Source: Smittium mucronatum
Lineage: Eukaryota > Kickxellomycota > Harpellomycetes > Harpellales > Legeriomycetaceae
Length of the DNA: 19,830 nucleotides
Assembly: GCA_001953115.1 (NCBI GenBank)
Contig: LSSL01000787.1
Coordinates: forward strand, 62,341 to 82,170
Direction of reading: 5' to 3'
Part shown: piece by piece, positions 8,350 through 19,830 of the stretch
How positions within the stretch are numbered: position 1 is the stretch's first letter
Layout: every line of letters starts with the position of its first letter
Made by a program: the position numbers and the translations under genes
Notes under the pieces: generated by a model
Seen by the model: only the letters and a program-made list of their open reading frames with translations
What the model was told of the DNA's origin: nothing
Database searches by the model: none

Positions 8350-11300
8350 CAGATCAATTGTGTTTTACATTGAAGAATTTTTCACTTAACACTAAATCCT
8401 CTTAAATCAGAGGATTTTAATATTTAAAATATTATAAGAACCAGAGGAAAACAATCAATCGAGAAAAAATTCTGAAGAAAAAGGATATAAAGAAAAAAAA
8501 ATAGTGAAGAATATAAACAATGGGATTTAAATTTTACTTGATGAAATTAAATAATAGTTTTTACACATCCCAAATGAATTAAAATCGGGATATCTTCTAT
8601 TAAAATATTAATATAAATCTTAGAAAAACAATAAATATGAAAATGACTCAACATAAATTTTTTTTAATTTAATTATATCTGTTTAGGTAAACCAAAAAAA
8701 CTTGATTTTTTACAAAAAATGGTTTTGCGATTAATTTCGAATAAAACCCAATCCAATATGAAAATAATTCAAATTTTTCTTTCTTTCATTTTTGCAACGG
8801 GTTAACTGCTCTTTTTTATCTGATTAGTATTTTCATAAAAAAATTGCTAAATAGATATAAAATTTATTAAAAAATAAATTAACGCAGTTGTATAATGGTC
8901 GAACCGGATTTTCAACAATATTTATCAAAAATTAATAAAAAAAACATAGCTACAGAAATTGATTTATTTTAGCCCATGGAAATAAGAGTTTCGAATAATT
9001 ACTATTCAAAAAGCTGTTTTTTTTTTCAGCTTAGGTCTAAAAGGTAAAGATAATGTTTCATATTTTATAATTTGAATCAAATTTTGATTTTTAAAACATA
9101 CCACAACCTTATAATTAGATGATATTCAATATATTTAAAATTTTAGAGTATGAGATCGAATTAAAAAATTACTAAAGATCTTCACTTCATTGTCTTCTTT
9201 ATGAATTTTAGGTTGTAATCACTGAAAAAAAACGCGACGGTTCTAATTTAGATTCATAAAATTAAATACATATTTTTATTATTTAGGCGAATAACATTAA
9301 TAATTTAGAAAATAATTTATTTATGCAAAAAATTGGTCTATAAGCTTAAATTATGAAAATCAGTGATTACACTTAATTTTTAATTTTGAAATAAACTACA
9401 TGAAAACGTTGAAGAAATTAATTTGTGGCTCGAACTAGTTCAGTTTTTTAATACGATTATCCTGGTTATGGGGTATAAAATTTTCGCTGTTATTTATAAT
9501 TTTTTTTTTCCAAATGAATTTTTTGGTTAGATATTCACCCTTGTAAAATTTGGGCTAAGTATCTTTTACTAATACGTAATATAAGGTATGCGTTTACGTT
9601 TTTAAAGGATATTTTTAGCAATAGATCCATCAAACATTCAGTTATAAGAACAGATGTCTTTTTTTAATTTCTATTTATTTCTATTTTAATTTATAGTGCT
9701 AATAGATAGGCACATCTTAATTTTCTGGTTTCAGGTGTTAGTATTTTTTGACGGATACAGAATAAATTGATTATAAAATTTTAGAATATTTTGTTGAAAA
9801 ATAGCCAATATTCAAAAAATCGAAATGAAGTCCTCTTTTATCCAAATATCTACTAATAAATAGTTTTATTTAGAACATATTTTTGTAACTAATTATTTTT
9901 TGAATATTAATTGTAATATATATATATATATATATATTAGATTAATAAAAATAAAAATTTGTAATTTTGATTTTATTTATCGAGTGAAAGCATGATTTTT
10001 TATTATCTATAAAAGTGTATGGGTGGTTAATAACTTTGTAAACTATCAATAAAAAATAAATATGTGGAATTTTATTTAATAAGTCTTAAATTTTAGTACA
10101 TATTACTTCAAAACCTTAACTCATGACAAAAAACTGCTATTATTGTTTTTAATAAATGATTGATTATTATGGCTTGGAATTAAACATATTTGTGCCAAGT
10201 TGAAATATTTTACTCTAACTTGTAGCTTGAACAAAAAATAAAAATTTATCCTATTTAAGTTCTAAAAATAATAATAAAATAAATAAATTCAAATTAGGAA
10301 TTACATATAAAGCGCAAATTTAAGATTATAGAACTAAAGGGAAAGGTGATAAAAAGATATTTCAAGAAATAGTCAAACCCATCAGAATTTGACTGATATT
10401 AGACATAATATTTTTTTAAATCACTTTTTATTTTATTTTATTTATCCGTATATTTCCCAATACATTGAAAACCAAACGTTCAATAAAGCAGTCTAAAATT
10501 CACAAAGAGAATTCAGAAAAAAAAAAATCAATTATAAAAAAATTTAATATAAAGAATGTTTATAATTTTTCTACTAAACTTAACAACTCATCTAAAAATA
10601 TTATTGAGGTTAATCGCTAAAAATGTATAATTAGAAGTTATAAAATATCATATTAAAAAATTATATAGCTTCTTCAGCTAAAGCGATAAAGCTTCCAATC
10701 TCCCTCAACCATAATTATACATAAATTGATATACTCATTTATTTTTAATGCTATTGAAAAAAAATTTAAAAAAAACTAAGGGTTTTGAAATATGGTTTAT
10801 GTTACCTATTATCAGCATTTTTATCATATTATCTCTCTAGAGGGTGTTATAATAATTAAAAATGATATTATTTGTTATTTTAAATATTTATAAATTTCAA
10901 GAAACTTTCTTTAAATCAATCCCTTCTAAACACAAATAACAAAAAAAATTCTTTCAATTAATGCGATAAATTTATATGGGATAATTTATCACCAAAAAAT
11001 ATCCTTAAAACCTTCTTAATGGAAGGCTAGGGCATTTAATATAATTTCTCTGGCACAGTGATTAATTATTTTATTGTTTGAAAAGCATATCTAGTCAAAT
11101 ATATTATACTAGAACTTAAGCATAAACGGGGGTAATGAGAATATATGAGAATTTTATGGAATATTTAATAGTAGCAATTTATGATAAAAAAATATCCAGT
11201 CAAATAATCTGAACTAAAATCAATTTAAAAAAATCATACCTGTTACATACTGAAAAGTATTTTAAGAATATCTATAAAAAATAATAATAATTTGAAATTA

Positions 11301-11517
11301 AACGTTAGAAAAAAGAGGTGTAAAACGTAAAATATAAATGCTATCTGAGAAATATATATAAATAGTCTCTATAAAATAATATCATATTATTTAATTGGTA
11401 TATTTTGATTTCTAACAATTCTATCAATAATCATGAATATTGGCTAAAAAATTAACAAGTTATAGTAGGTGCCAATTTATGGATTGATTAATTTTAAATA
11501 TAAAGACATATGAACAA
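8350..11517. other. Extremely AT-rich gene desert, first part
   Basis: Stops are dense in all six frames, and I see no intact gene, RNA gene or conserved protein. A/T homopolymers are common. Small islands with more G and C, such as 8795-8830 and 9425-9475, look like eroded remnants but carry no motif I can identify. The DNA could be heterochromatic, repeat-derived or a mutational sink. Confidence 0.6.
9916..9937. repeat. (AT)11 microsatellite
   Basis: Eleven uninterrupted AT units. This is the longest dinucleotide run in the window. Confidence 0.95.
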
Positions 11518-11762
11518 TCATACTTGTAAAGAAATTACGTAAATAAGATACGTCCAAAAAAGGAAATTCATATTTTATCTTTTTTATATTTTATCGCACA
11601 AAATAGTTTTGAAATTGCGACATTTAAATTTAAATTCTTTTCAACGAAAAATTGAGGAGGGAAGAGGAAAAAAGAACAAAGTTCTGAATTAATAAAATTT
11701 TCTGCGATTTAAAATAATTGGGTTTATGTAAAATGTGTTTTTTATCATTCAATTCAATTATA
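11518..11762 (+). repeat. Left arm of a diverged long inverted repeat
   Basis: Read forward, this arm aligns with the reverse complement of 12960-13200 over nearly its full length, at about 80-85% identity by eye in the best part. Shared landmarks include AAATTGCGACATTT / TATTGCGACATTT, TTCAACGAAAAATTG, GAAGAGGAAAAA and AATTAATAAAATTT. Weaker similarity continues outward to about 11375. Many differences are C/T or G/A transitions. It could be the terminal repeat of a decayed DNA transposon or simply one of two dispersed copies in opposite orientation. Confidence 0.75.
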
Positions 11763-12959
11763 TAGCATATATCATACCTATAGAAATCTTTTTATATTTA
11801 ATGAAAAAATCAATTTTTCTTTATTTATATACTTTTTAAAAAAATTATTGCACATGGAATATAATTTTTTTTTCACATTTATAGTGTTAAACTTCCAATT
11901 GATTTATGGATGTCTGATTCTATAGGTCTAATTTCCTACTTTACTTGGATCAATTGCCGTTTCAGATCAACAGAATGGATAATTAAAATATTTCGAAACA
12001 TTTTTTTTAATTGTGATTTTAAAACACTCCGTAAATTGACTATTGGTTTTAGAGTCGGAGAATATTGACAAAGATGAATCAACATTAACCACAATATTGA
12101 TCATTTTTGTCACTAACTAGTGAATTAAATCTTGCTTTATCTGAACTATTATGATTTTGTGTTGTGATATTTCCTTTGATAGAGCCTTTTGTATAACTCC
12201 ATGTACCCAGAGTTACAGATAACGGATTTTTAACTTTTTCTTTTCTTTTTAAAATTTAATATGCCTATAGGATAAAGTCCCTCAAATCATATTTAAATTC
12301 AGAAAATTCTTTAATGATAAGATAAAAAAACAACCCTTTCAACCCTTATTGATCTTTTACTGACTCAAACATACAAAAAATTGATGTTACTCTTGTCAAT
12401 AAAAATAAAAATTTTCCCAAAACTATAATAATCTAATAAATTATTTATATATTCACATTTTTTTTCTTATTTATCTGAAACTTAAATTTTTTGGCTCAAA
12501 ATGCGTTTCTTTAGCAGTAAAAGTTCTAAAATTTAGATTTATACAATTTTTTTGTGTACTAAATTTCAATTTGCACTCAAAAAAATAAATTAGAATACTT
12601 TCTTGAGAGTTTGTAATAGATTCTCATCTAGTTTTATGATCATTAAATTCAAGGACTCATATTTTAGTTTACAAATATTAGATCTTATTCCCAATCAATT
12701 TTTGGGGTGTAAATTTCCTGTTTTAATCCTGAAACATTCTGTAGAGATGGGTATATTATGAGCGATATGAAAATTTAAAAATAATTTATGTTTTCAACAT
12801 AATTTATCACAGCTGATCTTACTGGAGCTGGGGGTTTCCTATATTTAGATCTTTGGACTGTTCATTTTACACCTTCGATAATATTATAAATTCGATTTTT
12901 TACTTATTTTTCTTCCTATATTATGAATATTTTTACGCAAATACTCTATTTATATTTGA
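11763..12959 (-). other. Spacer of the inverted repeat, with coding-like fragments
   Basis: About 1.2 kb between the two arms. On the minus strand 12085-12255 is open for 56 codons without an ATG and uses far more G and C than the flanks. Its translation contains NPLSVTLGTWSYTKGSIKGN and SSDKARFNSLVSDKNDQYCG. A second minus-strand scrap near 12785-12875 reads SKYRKPPAPVRSAVINYVEN. Both look like decayed protein sequence but match no family I recognise. Their position between the arms suggests remains of a gene carried by a transposon. Confidence 0.35.
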
Positions 12960-13200
12960 TAAAATTGAATTTAATTCTTAAAATTACAGTTTAAATAAAC
13001 TCGGTTATTTTAAAATAAAGAAATTTTATTAATTTAGAATTTTTTTTTTCCTCTTCACTCGCCAATTTTTCGTTGAAAGCGAAATTGAATTCAAATGTCG
13101 CAATATCAAAACGATTTTATGTGGTAAAATATAAAAAAGATAAAAGATAAAGCTATTTTTTTGGACATATCTTATTATTATATATTTTTTAAAAGTGTGA
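12960..13200 (-). repeat. Right arm of a diverged long inverted repeat
   Basis: This is the reverse-complement partner of 11518-11762. Weak similarity extends outward to about 13335, so the full arm may be near 380 bp and the whole structure about 1.7-2.0 kb. The outer limits are too eroded for me to find a target-site duplication. Confidence 0.75.
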
Positions 13201-14278
13201 TTTTTGATAGGAAAACAAAATATTATTAATAAATTCACTTTAATTTAAGAATATCTACTCCCATTACTGAAACGGATAATTTACTAAGTTTTATGAAGAA
13301 TAAATTAACGTAAAATCGAAATATAAATTTTCATCAATTTTTTATTTAAACCAATTTGGGTTCAATTTTTTTGAATCGGAAAAAAATAACTAAATATAGT
13401 TAATTTAATTTGAATTTAAAAAAATTAAACAAAATTCAGTAGAAAATATGAATTTGATAGAAATTTAGTGTATTTATGGCCCAAATTATAATTTCATTGA
13501 CCTAAATTGCATCAGAAAAGAATATTTGCATGTGAAAAATATATCTTTGGCACATCCCATGGGTAATTTTTTCATATGACTAATTTATCGTTCTCACTAT
13601 AGCACATTTCACTATAGATATTCCTGATTTTGTTCTCCGCCACTAAGAAATTTTACATTATCAAGTTTTTTTTTTATTTCTAATTTTATGACTGAAGAAG
13701 CGTTCTCTACATGATTAAGTATGGGAGATTATGAACTAAAATGAATTAATTTTTTTCCAGTAAAATTATGTAAAACTTCTTCTATTTTCAGATGAATATG
13801 GAATTTTCAGAAAATCGACAATGTTGGATTGCGATTTTCCTAAAGATAAGGCTTCGATTATCAAATTTTTGATCTAAATGTTACGATCAGCTGGTTTTTA
13901 GTTTTTTTTTTTTTTTTATTTAAATTTATAAGATTTAAATTTGACTAACCAGAAATCATATTGACTTTAAGTCCTCTGATTTTAGATAGTTTTTCCACAG
14001 CAATGTGCCCTCACTTTTTTTTATCTAACTCTATTTTTCATAATAAATAAATTCAAATTACCTCGATCAATAAAAATCAAATACTATTTTGAGACAGTTT
14101 GACAAGTAATTTCCTACGTATTCTTTTCTTTTTAGTTTGTATTCAATCAAGTTTTTTTTTGCATTGGCTTAATATGAGTTCTTTTTGTGGCCAATTTTTT
14201 CATGGTATATTTAAACTTTGTTTTATGAGAACAGGGTAAAAAATTATATTAATTAATAGTAAATTTGTAGTTCTTTGA
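13201..14278. other. AT-rich noncoding stretch
   Basis: No gene was recognised. It includes the outer, weakly similar flank of the right arm (to about 13335), a 16-base T run at 13902-13917, and a slightly less AT-rich patch at about 13585-13660 without a recognisable motif. Confidence 0.55.
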
Positions 14279-14422
14279 GAGTATACAAAGAATTTTATAT
14301 GGTTTATTATACTGAAAAATTTTAGTGTTTTTCTGTCAGCGTTCTGGAGCCAGCTTTATTCCTCCCTCTGCACCTTTGGTATGTCTGTTGAAATTTTATC
14401 TAACCGTAGGCTTTGGACATAA
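14279..14422 (+). pseudogene. Possible Ty3/gypsy integrase fragment
   Basis: A 47-codon open stretch ends with TAA at 14420-14422 and covers a patch conspicuously richer in G+C than its surroundings. Its translation includes FSVFLSAFWSQLYSSLCTFG followed by MSVEILSNRRLWT. This resembles the chromovirus integrase stretch after the second catalytic Asp, of the form F-x-S-x-F-W-x-x-L-x-x-x-L-G-x-x-x-x-[LM]-S. The Asp itself and the usual H-P-Q-T-D-G segment are not preserved. The match is by eye and over only about 30 residues, so it is tentative. No LTR, primer-binding site or reverse transcriptase domain was found next to it. Confidence 0.3.
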
Positions 14423-15518
14423 TAACATCATGAGCATTAATTAGTTTTTAAAAATCACATAATGTTTATATAAATTAATTATTGCAGACCTAAACGATTG
14501 GTGTTGTTTTTTATAAATGACTCTGGTATTTTTTTCTGAAGAAATATTATCTATTTTGTTGATATCAACATTTGATGAACATTTTTGGATTATTTTAAAC
14601 AAAATGGTCTTTATTGAAGATAAAAATGCTCTTATCATAAATTTTATTAATTTTAAAACTGTTTTTTTACCTCTAATATTTTTTTAAAATTATGTTAAAA
14701 AAATCATGTTTAAAAAAGTTTTTTGAAAATTACATCAAAATTATTCCTTATAAAAATTATTTTTTAATCCTATTTTATGATTAAATAATATTAGTTACCC
14801 ATTTTAGCCAATAAGAATAAAAGATAATTTACCTTTTTGCAATCAATCAATAGATGGGATTATTGCTTATCAAATGATATAAGTTTCATTGCTATTAGCC
14901 AATTATATCATGAGATATCAATGGTTGATAAAAATTTTGGATGTGTAATCTTAATCTTAATCTAAATTCAGCCAATTGTGTACAAATTTAGTCACTAAAT
15001 TTTATCTTTATATTTTCATAGTATATTTATTTTAGATTTAGCTAATTATTTTCGAATCCCTCTCTCCCCCTTTAGCTTTAAATTCGACTCAAATTTATAC
15101 TTTTCAACTATTTTTTAGAAATGCTAAAATTAATTATATATTTTTTTTCTGTAATCACGTCAGTGTCAAGAATGTTAAAGTTAAAAAAAAATAGATAATT
15201 TCTATGAGGAGTAATAATTTATCATTTTTAGACATAGTTATCAACTTTTATTTAATTAAATAAATTGAATTTTTAATTTACTTTCATAATTTATTAGATT
15301 TTTTGCATAAATATAAACTCGATTATTTTTTTAAAAAAAAACTAAAATATTAATTTAGCATATCTAGGCTCATAAATTTTATAAAATATATCAAGGAAGA
15401 AAAAAATTTAGATGTATATGCCAGAATTTTTTCCCTACCCGATTTAACCCTACTTTTCTTTTTTATGGCTCGACATAAGTTTCGATTATTTTATGAATTT
15501 TTTTATCTTATGAAATAA

Positions 15519-15536
15519 ATTATTATTATTATTATT
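15519..15536. repeat. (ATT)6 microsatellite
   Basis: Six perfect ATT units followed by a partial unit. Confidence 0.9.
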
Positions 15537-18318
15537 ATATCCCACTTTTTTATTGAAATTTTAACATGAAAATTCTAATCATAATAACACCGTACTATTA
15601 TTTAAATCTTATTATACATAAATTTGATTTTTTTTGATCTATCTCATCAAAGTTGGCGAAATCTAAAAAATTTATTTCTGAAAGTTTAAAACAATTTATT
15701 TAAAATCCTTTAATTTAGTATTCAAAATAAATTCAAATTTCACTTTCTCTTTTTTAACCATCTTTTAACAGAAATTTTCGTGTGAAATTTGATTATATAC
15801 TTTGGAAAATTTTTTCCAATTTCAGAAAAGATCTCAATAGAAACTTTTATAATCTCTAATCTCTAATATATTTTTATTTTTTTAATTATTTCCATCTCGA
15901 GTTTATTGTTCTTTAAATATTTCAAACCTTTTTTGACCTAGATAAAAAGTTATCGCATCCTTTTAACTAGCTCCTGTTTATTTAAAAATAATTTCTTTTA
16001 ATCTATCTCGAATAATTTTATGGTTTGAAAAAATTTCCCCATTTTTTATAGAAAGAGGCTCATGAAAATTTAATTTTTTTTTCTTTGAGAATAAATTTTG
16101 GATAAAATTTATATCTGATTTTTTTCTTTCTCTAAATTATTTTTGAGCGGTTTTTATAAAACTGATAATAATTTTTATTTATGGTACTAAAAGTTTATCT
16201 TTTTTGTTGATGGAATAATTATTTTGAGTTATGGAGCTATTCTCATAGCAAAATCTGCGATTGATAAATTCATTTTTCACAAAAAAACTTGTCTTTCCAA
16301 AACTATTTACATCATTTAGTATCCTAATTAATATTTTCTCTTTCTCGCACTTAAAATCGTATATAATAATATTTATAAATGCTTTTGAAAAAATTCTAAA
16401 ACCAAAAATTCCAATTAGATATCTAACATAAATCATTTTTTTATGTTTAATTTAATATTTCTATTTTTTTTTTAAATTAGTCTAAAATTTTTTTCAAAAA
16501 TAATCTTTTTTTTTACTCTCATTACCTATCTCATTTTTGGGTATATATTCTGAGAAAATTTCTGAAAAATTAGAATTTTTTACAAGGTATTTTTTAGGCT
16601 TGTTGAAATTAATACGACTTTTATTGCTTAATAATTTTATTAAAGTAATAATTTCAGAATAAATATATCTATCTTGGTAAATGCTTCGAATCCTCCAATG
16701 CATTCTTAATTCAATATTGCTCCCTGGTTTTATTTTTTAAACATTTTTTGCAATTTTAGTAAGTAGAATATTTAAAATTGGATAAGATCAGCTTATTTTA
16801 TGTATCAAAAAATATTATATTGTATATTAATTTGAAAAATGATATTTTTGAACTTCTGATAATATATAAATTATTATAAGGCTTTTTTGAGCTGTATTAG
16901 TATGAAAAGATGTATTTTATCATCTTTTTTTTTCATTTTAAATTTAAATACTCAGAATTTTTCGCAATCAAGATGCGCATCATGAGAAACGACCAATTCA
17001 AAATATTTTTATTTTTTAAAACAAAATAATTATTTATGAAAAATATTAAGAATTTAGATTTAACAAAAATAAAATAAATCGACCAATGATTGAAAATAAA
17101 AGCAAAAAAAAACTAGAATAAAATCTCATGTAATATGAATATTAAAAAAAGCTATCCGATTAAATAAAATAACTAAAATTTGAATGAAGTTATTGTTTTT
17201 TAGTACTAAATCATTGAAAAAGCATTTTTTGTAGGGATGGATATGAATTTCGATTTTAAATTGAGGTTTTTTTTTTGTTTTTTTATTATTGTAGCGACTT
17301 GAGTATTTTACCCGTATTATTAATTATTTTTGAGATCCAGTAAATTTTTTTATGTTTTTTTTTATCAAATAAAAATTTGTAATTTGTTAATTCTTGAATT
17401 TTTACACATCACATAACATCAAATCACAATCTTATCATATAATTTCTTTCTTCAATAGTATACAAATAATAAACCGTATTTATTATTTATTATAAAATTT
17501 ATAAAATAGGTGTTATTTTTTATACTCTAAGTACTAAAATATATTCAATATACAGTAAATAAAACTACCGGGATGAAACGAGTTATTTTTATTTTATTTT
17601 AAATTTTCATTGGCTAACCCTTTGATAATTTCAATGATTTTTAAGCTATAAAAACGAAAAAAAAAAATTATTTATAAATCCAACTCTAAAATGTAATTTT
17701 TTTTTAATTAATAAAAATTTTTTAGTATTAAATATTTATTCTAAAATTATTATTTGAGACAGCTTTTTTGCCATCGATTTTTTTAAAAAAAATCTATTAG
17801 AAGTAAAAAATTAAAAAATTAAAATTAAAATATTAGCGAAATTTCCGTCTACTGCGCTATTTCCGTGGTATTAAATCAAAAAATTTAGAGCGATTTCTTT
17901 TTGTAAAAAAATTATAATATCAAAAAACAAATAATTTAATGGCTCAAAAGTTCGAAAATGTGGATCTGAGTCTTAAAAACCATGAATTTTTTTATATTTA
18001 AATAGAATTATTTATCAATCAAATATCCTATTGAATCTGATAAATAATCCGAGTCATGAATCATTAGCTGTCAAATAGTCCTCATATTTTTATAATTCTT
18101 CCATTTTATTGTTTTTTTTAAATAGTTTAAAACATGTATTTGATCTTTTTATAGCGGTTTAAATTTATCATCAGAACACCCTAAAACCCTAAGATATATT
18201 TAAAGTATATTATCACTAAAAACTCATTTTTAAAGAAATTTATAAAATTATGAATCGCTTATTTTGCTTGAATTTCGTCAAATTATTGTTTTTTTAATTT
18301 GCATTTATGTTTGGAGCT

Positions 18319-18357
18319 GTGGGAATTATTGAAATATTTCAGTATCATAAATTCCAC
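18319..18357. repeat. Nested imperfect hairpin around a 12-bp palindrome
   Basis: TGAAATATTTCA (18330-18341) is a perfect palindrome. It is enclosed by GTGGGAATT (18319-18327) and AATTCCAC (18350-18357), which pair with one extra G. It sits in a patch richer in G+C than the surrounding desert. Confidence 0.5.
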
Positions 18358-19704
18358 ATGAAAGTTTCACAATTTTTACTTTCCTTGCGCATATGGGACA
18401 AATTTAAGTATTATTTTACCGATTTTGAATATTTTGAGTCAAAATTTGTAAAAAGCCCTTAATTATAGCTCTAAATATCAACTTTTTTTTGTGGATTACC
18501 AATAAATCAAAAAATATGATTTCTGAAAGCTGCAAATTTATTTAAAAATATTCAATTTTAGACTTACTATTTTGTGTATTATTTTTTTTAATAATACGTT
18601 CTATTAAAAATATCGTTTTGTTTTCCGGTATTTTTGAGGGTTTTATATTTTAAAATTACCTTGCGGCTTTAAAATTATAAGATATTTTTTTGATATTTCA
18701 ATATATTTGCTATAATAGGTATTATTTAAATTATAATGTAAATTTATTAATTAATTTACGCTATATATATCAGCTAATAATTAAAATACCAATTGTTTTT
18801 TTCTATCGATTTTCAAGAAAAAGTTAACCAAAAATCTTTAGAGATTTACTAACTAGAAAACTTTTTTAAATAGGAATATAGAATTATTTTTTTTTAATTT
18901 AAAAATTATGGTGAAAGTTTTTTAGATGTTTTATTTCTTATCTTTACTTTCAAAGAAAATAGTTTAGCAAAATCAAAATTTATTATTAAACGGTACGTAT
19001 TTTTATTTTACAATTTAAATAAAATAAAATTACAATTTTTTTATGGATCATATATTAAAAAATATTTAGTTTAAAAATAATTTTTTAAAAAAATACCATA
19101 AAATCATACCATTACAAGTTTATTATTGTGTGTTTTTTTTTATAATCCGATTTAGATAAATTTTAAAAAAATTATATTATATATAAGGGGTTTACTATTA
19201 ATAAAGAGTTATCAAAATGAAAAAATATGGTCTATATAAAGTTAAAACTAGGTTGGATTATTATAAGCTTAATAAATTTCGCATTAAATTCATAAAATTT
19301 CTGTTAAAAAATTTATTTTCCATAAAAGAGAATAAAAATTGGATAATTATAAAACTTTTGTTAAAAAATAATTTCTCATATAATAAAATTTTGAATTGAA
19401 AATAAGGTATTTTTTGGATTATTAAGTAGTTAAATTTTATGATATCTAATATCCATAATGGTGAAATTATAATATCGAACTTTTACATATGATTTTTTAG
19501 AGACTAAAAAAGATAAATAACTAATTTATGAATATAGGTAAACTTGAAAAGAAAGATAGTTTTTTCTATAAAATTAGCAAAAGGCGATCAAATAATTAAA
19601 ATATTTCTAACTATCGCACTTAAGATTAATGATATTTTATTTAGACAAGAAAATTGGAACCTCTGAACTCCCGAATTTTTTTTTTTTATATAAACCATAT
19701 AATA

Positions 19705-19725
19705 TCAGATCTCAGATCTCAGATC
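19705..19725. repeat. Three tandem copies of the heptamer TCAGATC
   Basis: Three perfect head-to-tail units of 7 bp. About 28 bp downstream, TTTCAA is repeated three times (19753-19770). Both are short tandem arrays; no function is apparent. Confidence 0.9.
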
Positions 19726-19752
19726 TGGGATTTTTCTATTGTGATTTTCTGG

Positions 19753-19770
19753 TTTCAATTTCAATTTCAA
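19753..19770. repeat. Three tandem copies of TTTCAA
   Basis: Three perfect hexamer units followed by the variant TTTCCG. Confidence 0.9.
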
Positions 19771-19830
19771 TTTCCGAAACTTTATTATAGTACTTCAGTG
19801 CGGGATAAATGAAATTTTTTAAACAATAAA

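Larger units (their letters stand above)
14423..19830. other. Extremely AT-rich gene desert, second part
   Basis: No intact gene is visible. The longest frames (16179-16436 and 16494-16703 minus; 19217-19399 plus) encode Lys/Asn/Ile/Phe-rich peptides expected from random AT-rich DNA. Weak direct repeats (15659-15720 and 18503-18567) and recurring short words suggest it is built from very old repeat copies. A 10-bp palindrome, GATGCGCATC, lies at 16972-16981. Confidence 0.6.

Noticed and set aside
15045..15065. TTCGAATCC, similar to a tRNA T-arm
   Set aside because: No matching D-arm, anticodon arm or acceptor stem around it; no tRNA gene was supported anywhere in the window.
15354..15518. 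54-codon open plus-strand stretch containing SLPDLTLLFFFMARHKFRLF
   Set aside because: No start codon and no family resemblance; the length is expected in 12 kb of six-frame sequence.
16179..16703. Two minus-strand frames of 85 and 69 codons in the desert
   Set aside because: Lys/Ile/Asn/Phe-rich translations typical of random AT-rich DNA; a few frames of this length are expected by chance.
19217..19399. 60-codon plus-strand frame with an ATG near the right end
   Set aside because: Low-complexity Lys/Leu/Asn/Ile composition and no motif; chance is the simplest explanation.

Overview
The window reads as nuclear DNA of a fungus with an AT-rich genome, probably an early-diverging lineage rather than a yeast or filamentous ascomycete. 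The evidence is an uninterrupted fungal-type O-acetylhomoserine sulfhydrylase gene, a C2H2 protein with PacC/Rim101-like fingers, eukaryotic promoter architecture (TATA boxes, A at -3 before ATG) and short poly(A)-tailed retroposons with target-site duplications. There are no ribosome binding sites, operons or bacterial gene packing. The lineage assignment is inference.

Layout. Positions 1-3110 are gene-poor, of mixed composition, and hold one tiny retroposon insertion (1727-1806) and a hairpin-rich, less AT-rich stretch upstream of the first gene. Positions 3121-4559 are the sulfhydrylase gene (MET17/MET25 type) with its promoter. It converges across 402 bp on a gene for a small three-finger zinc-finger protein (4962-5849, minus strand), whose TATA box and a strong inverted repeat lie upstream. 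Positions 6380-6619 hold a longer copy (204 bp) of the same retroposon, bounded by a perfect 18-bp target-site duplication. Positions 6865-7045 look like the last exon of an unrecognised protein or its remnant.

From about 7050 to the end the DNA becomes extremely AT-rich (roughly 15-20% G+C by eye) and has no intact gene. It is a repeat graveyard. It holds a broken PIF/Harbinger-like DDE transposase (7921-8349), a diverged long inverted repeat (arms 11518-11762 and 12960-13200) around coding-like fragments, a possible Ty3/gypsy integrase scrap (14279-14422), weak direct repeats and simple repeats.

The two clear genes could both belong to nutrient and ambient response (sulfur assimilation, pH-type regulation), but nothing in the sequence links them functionally. 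I do not see an obvious new multi-gene system. The most informative novelties are the retroposon family with two TSD-bounded copies, the decayed inverted-repeat element, and the compact PacC-like protein.
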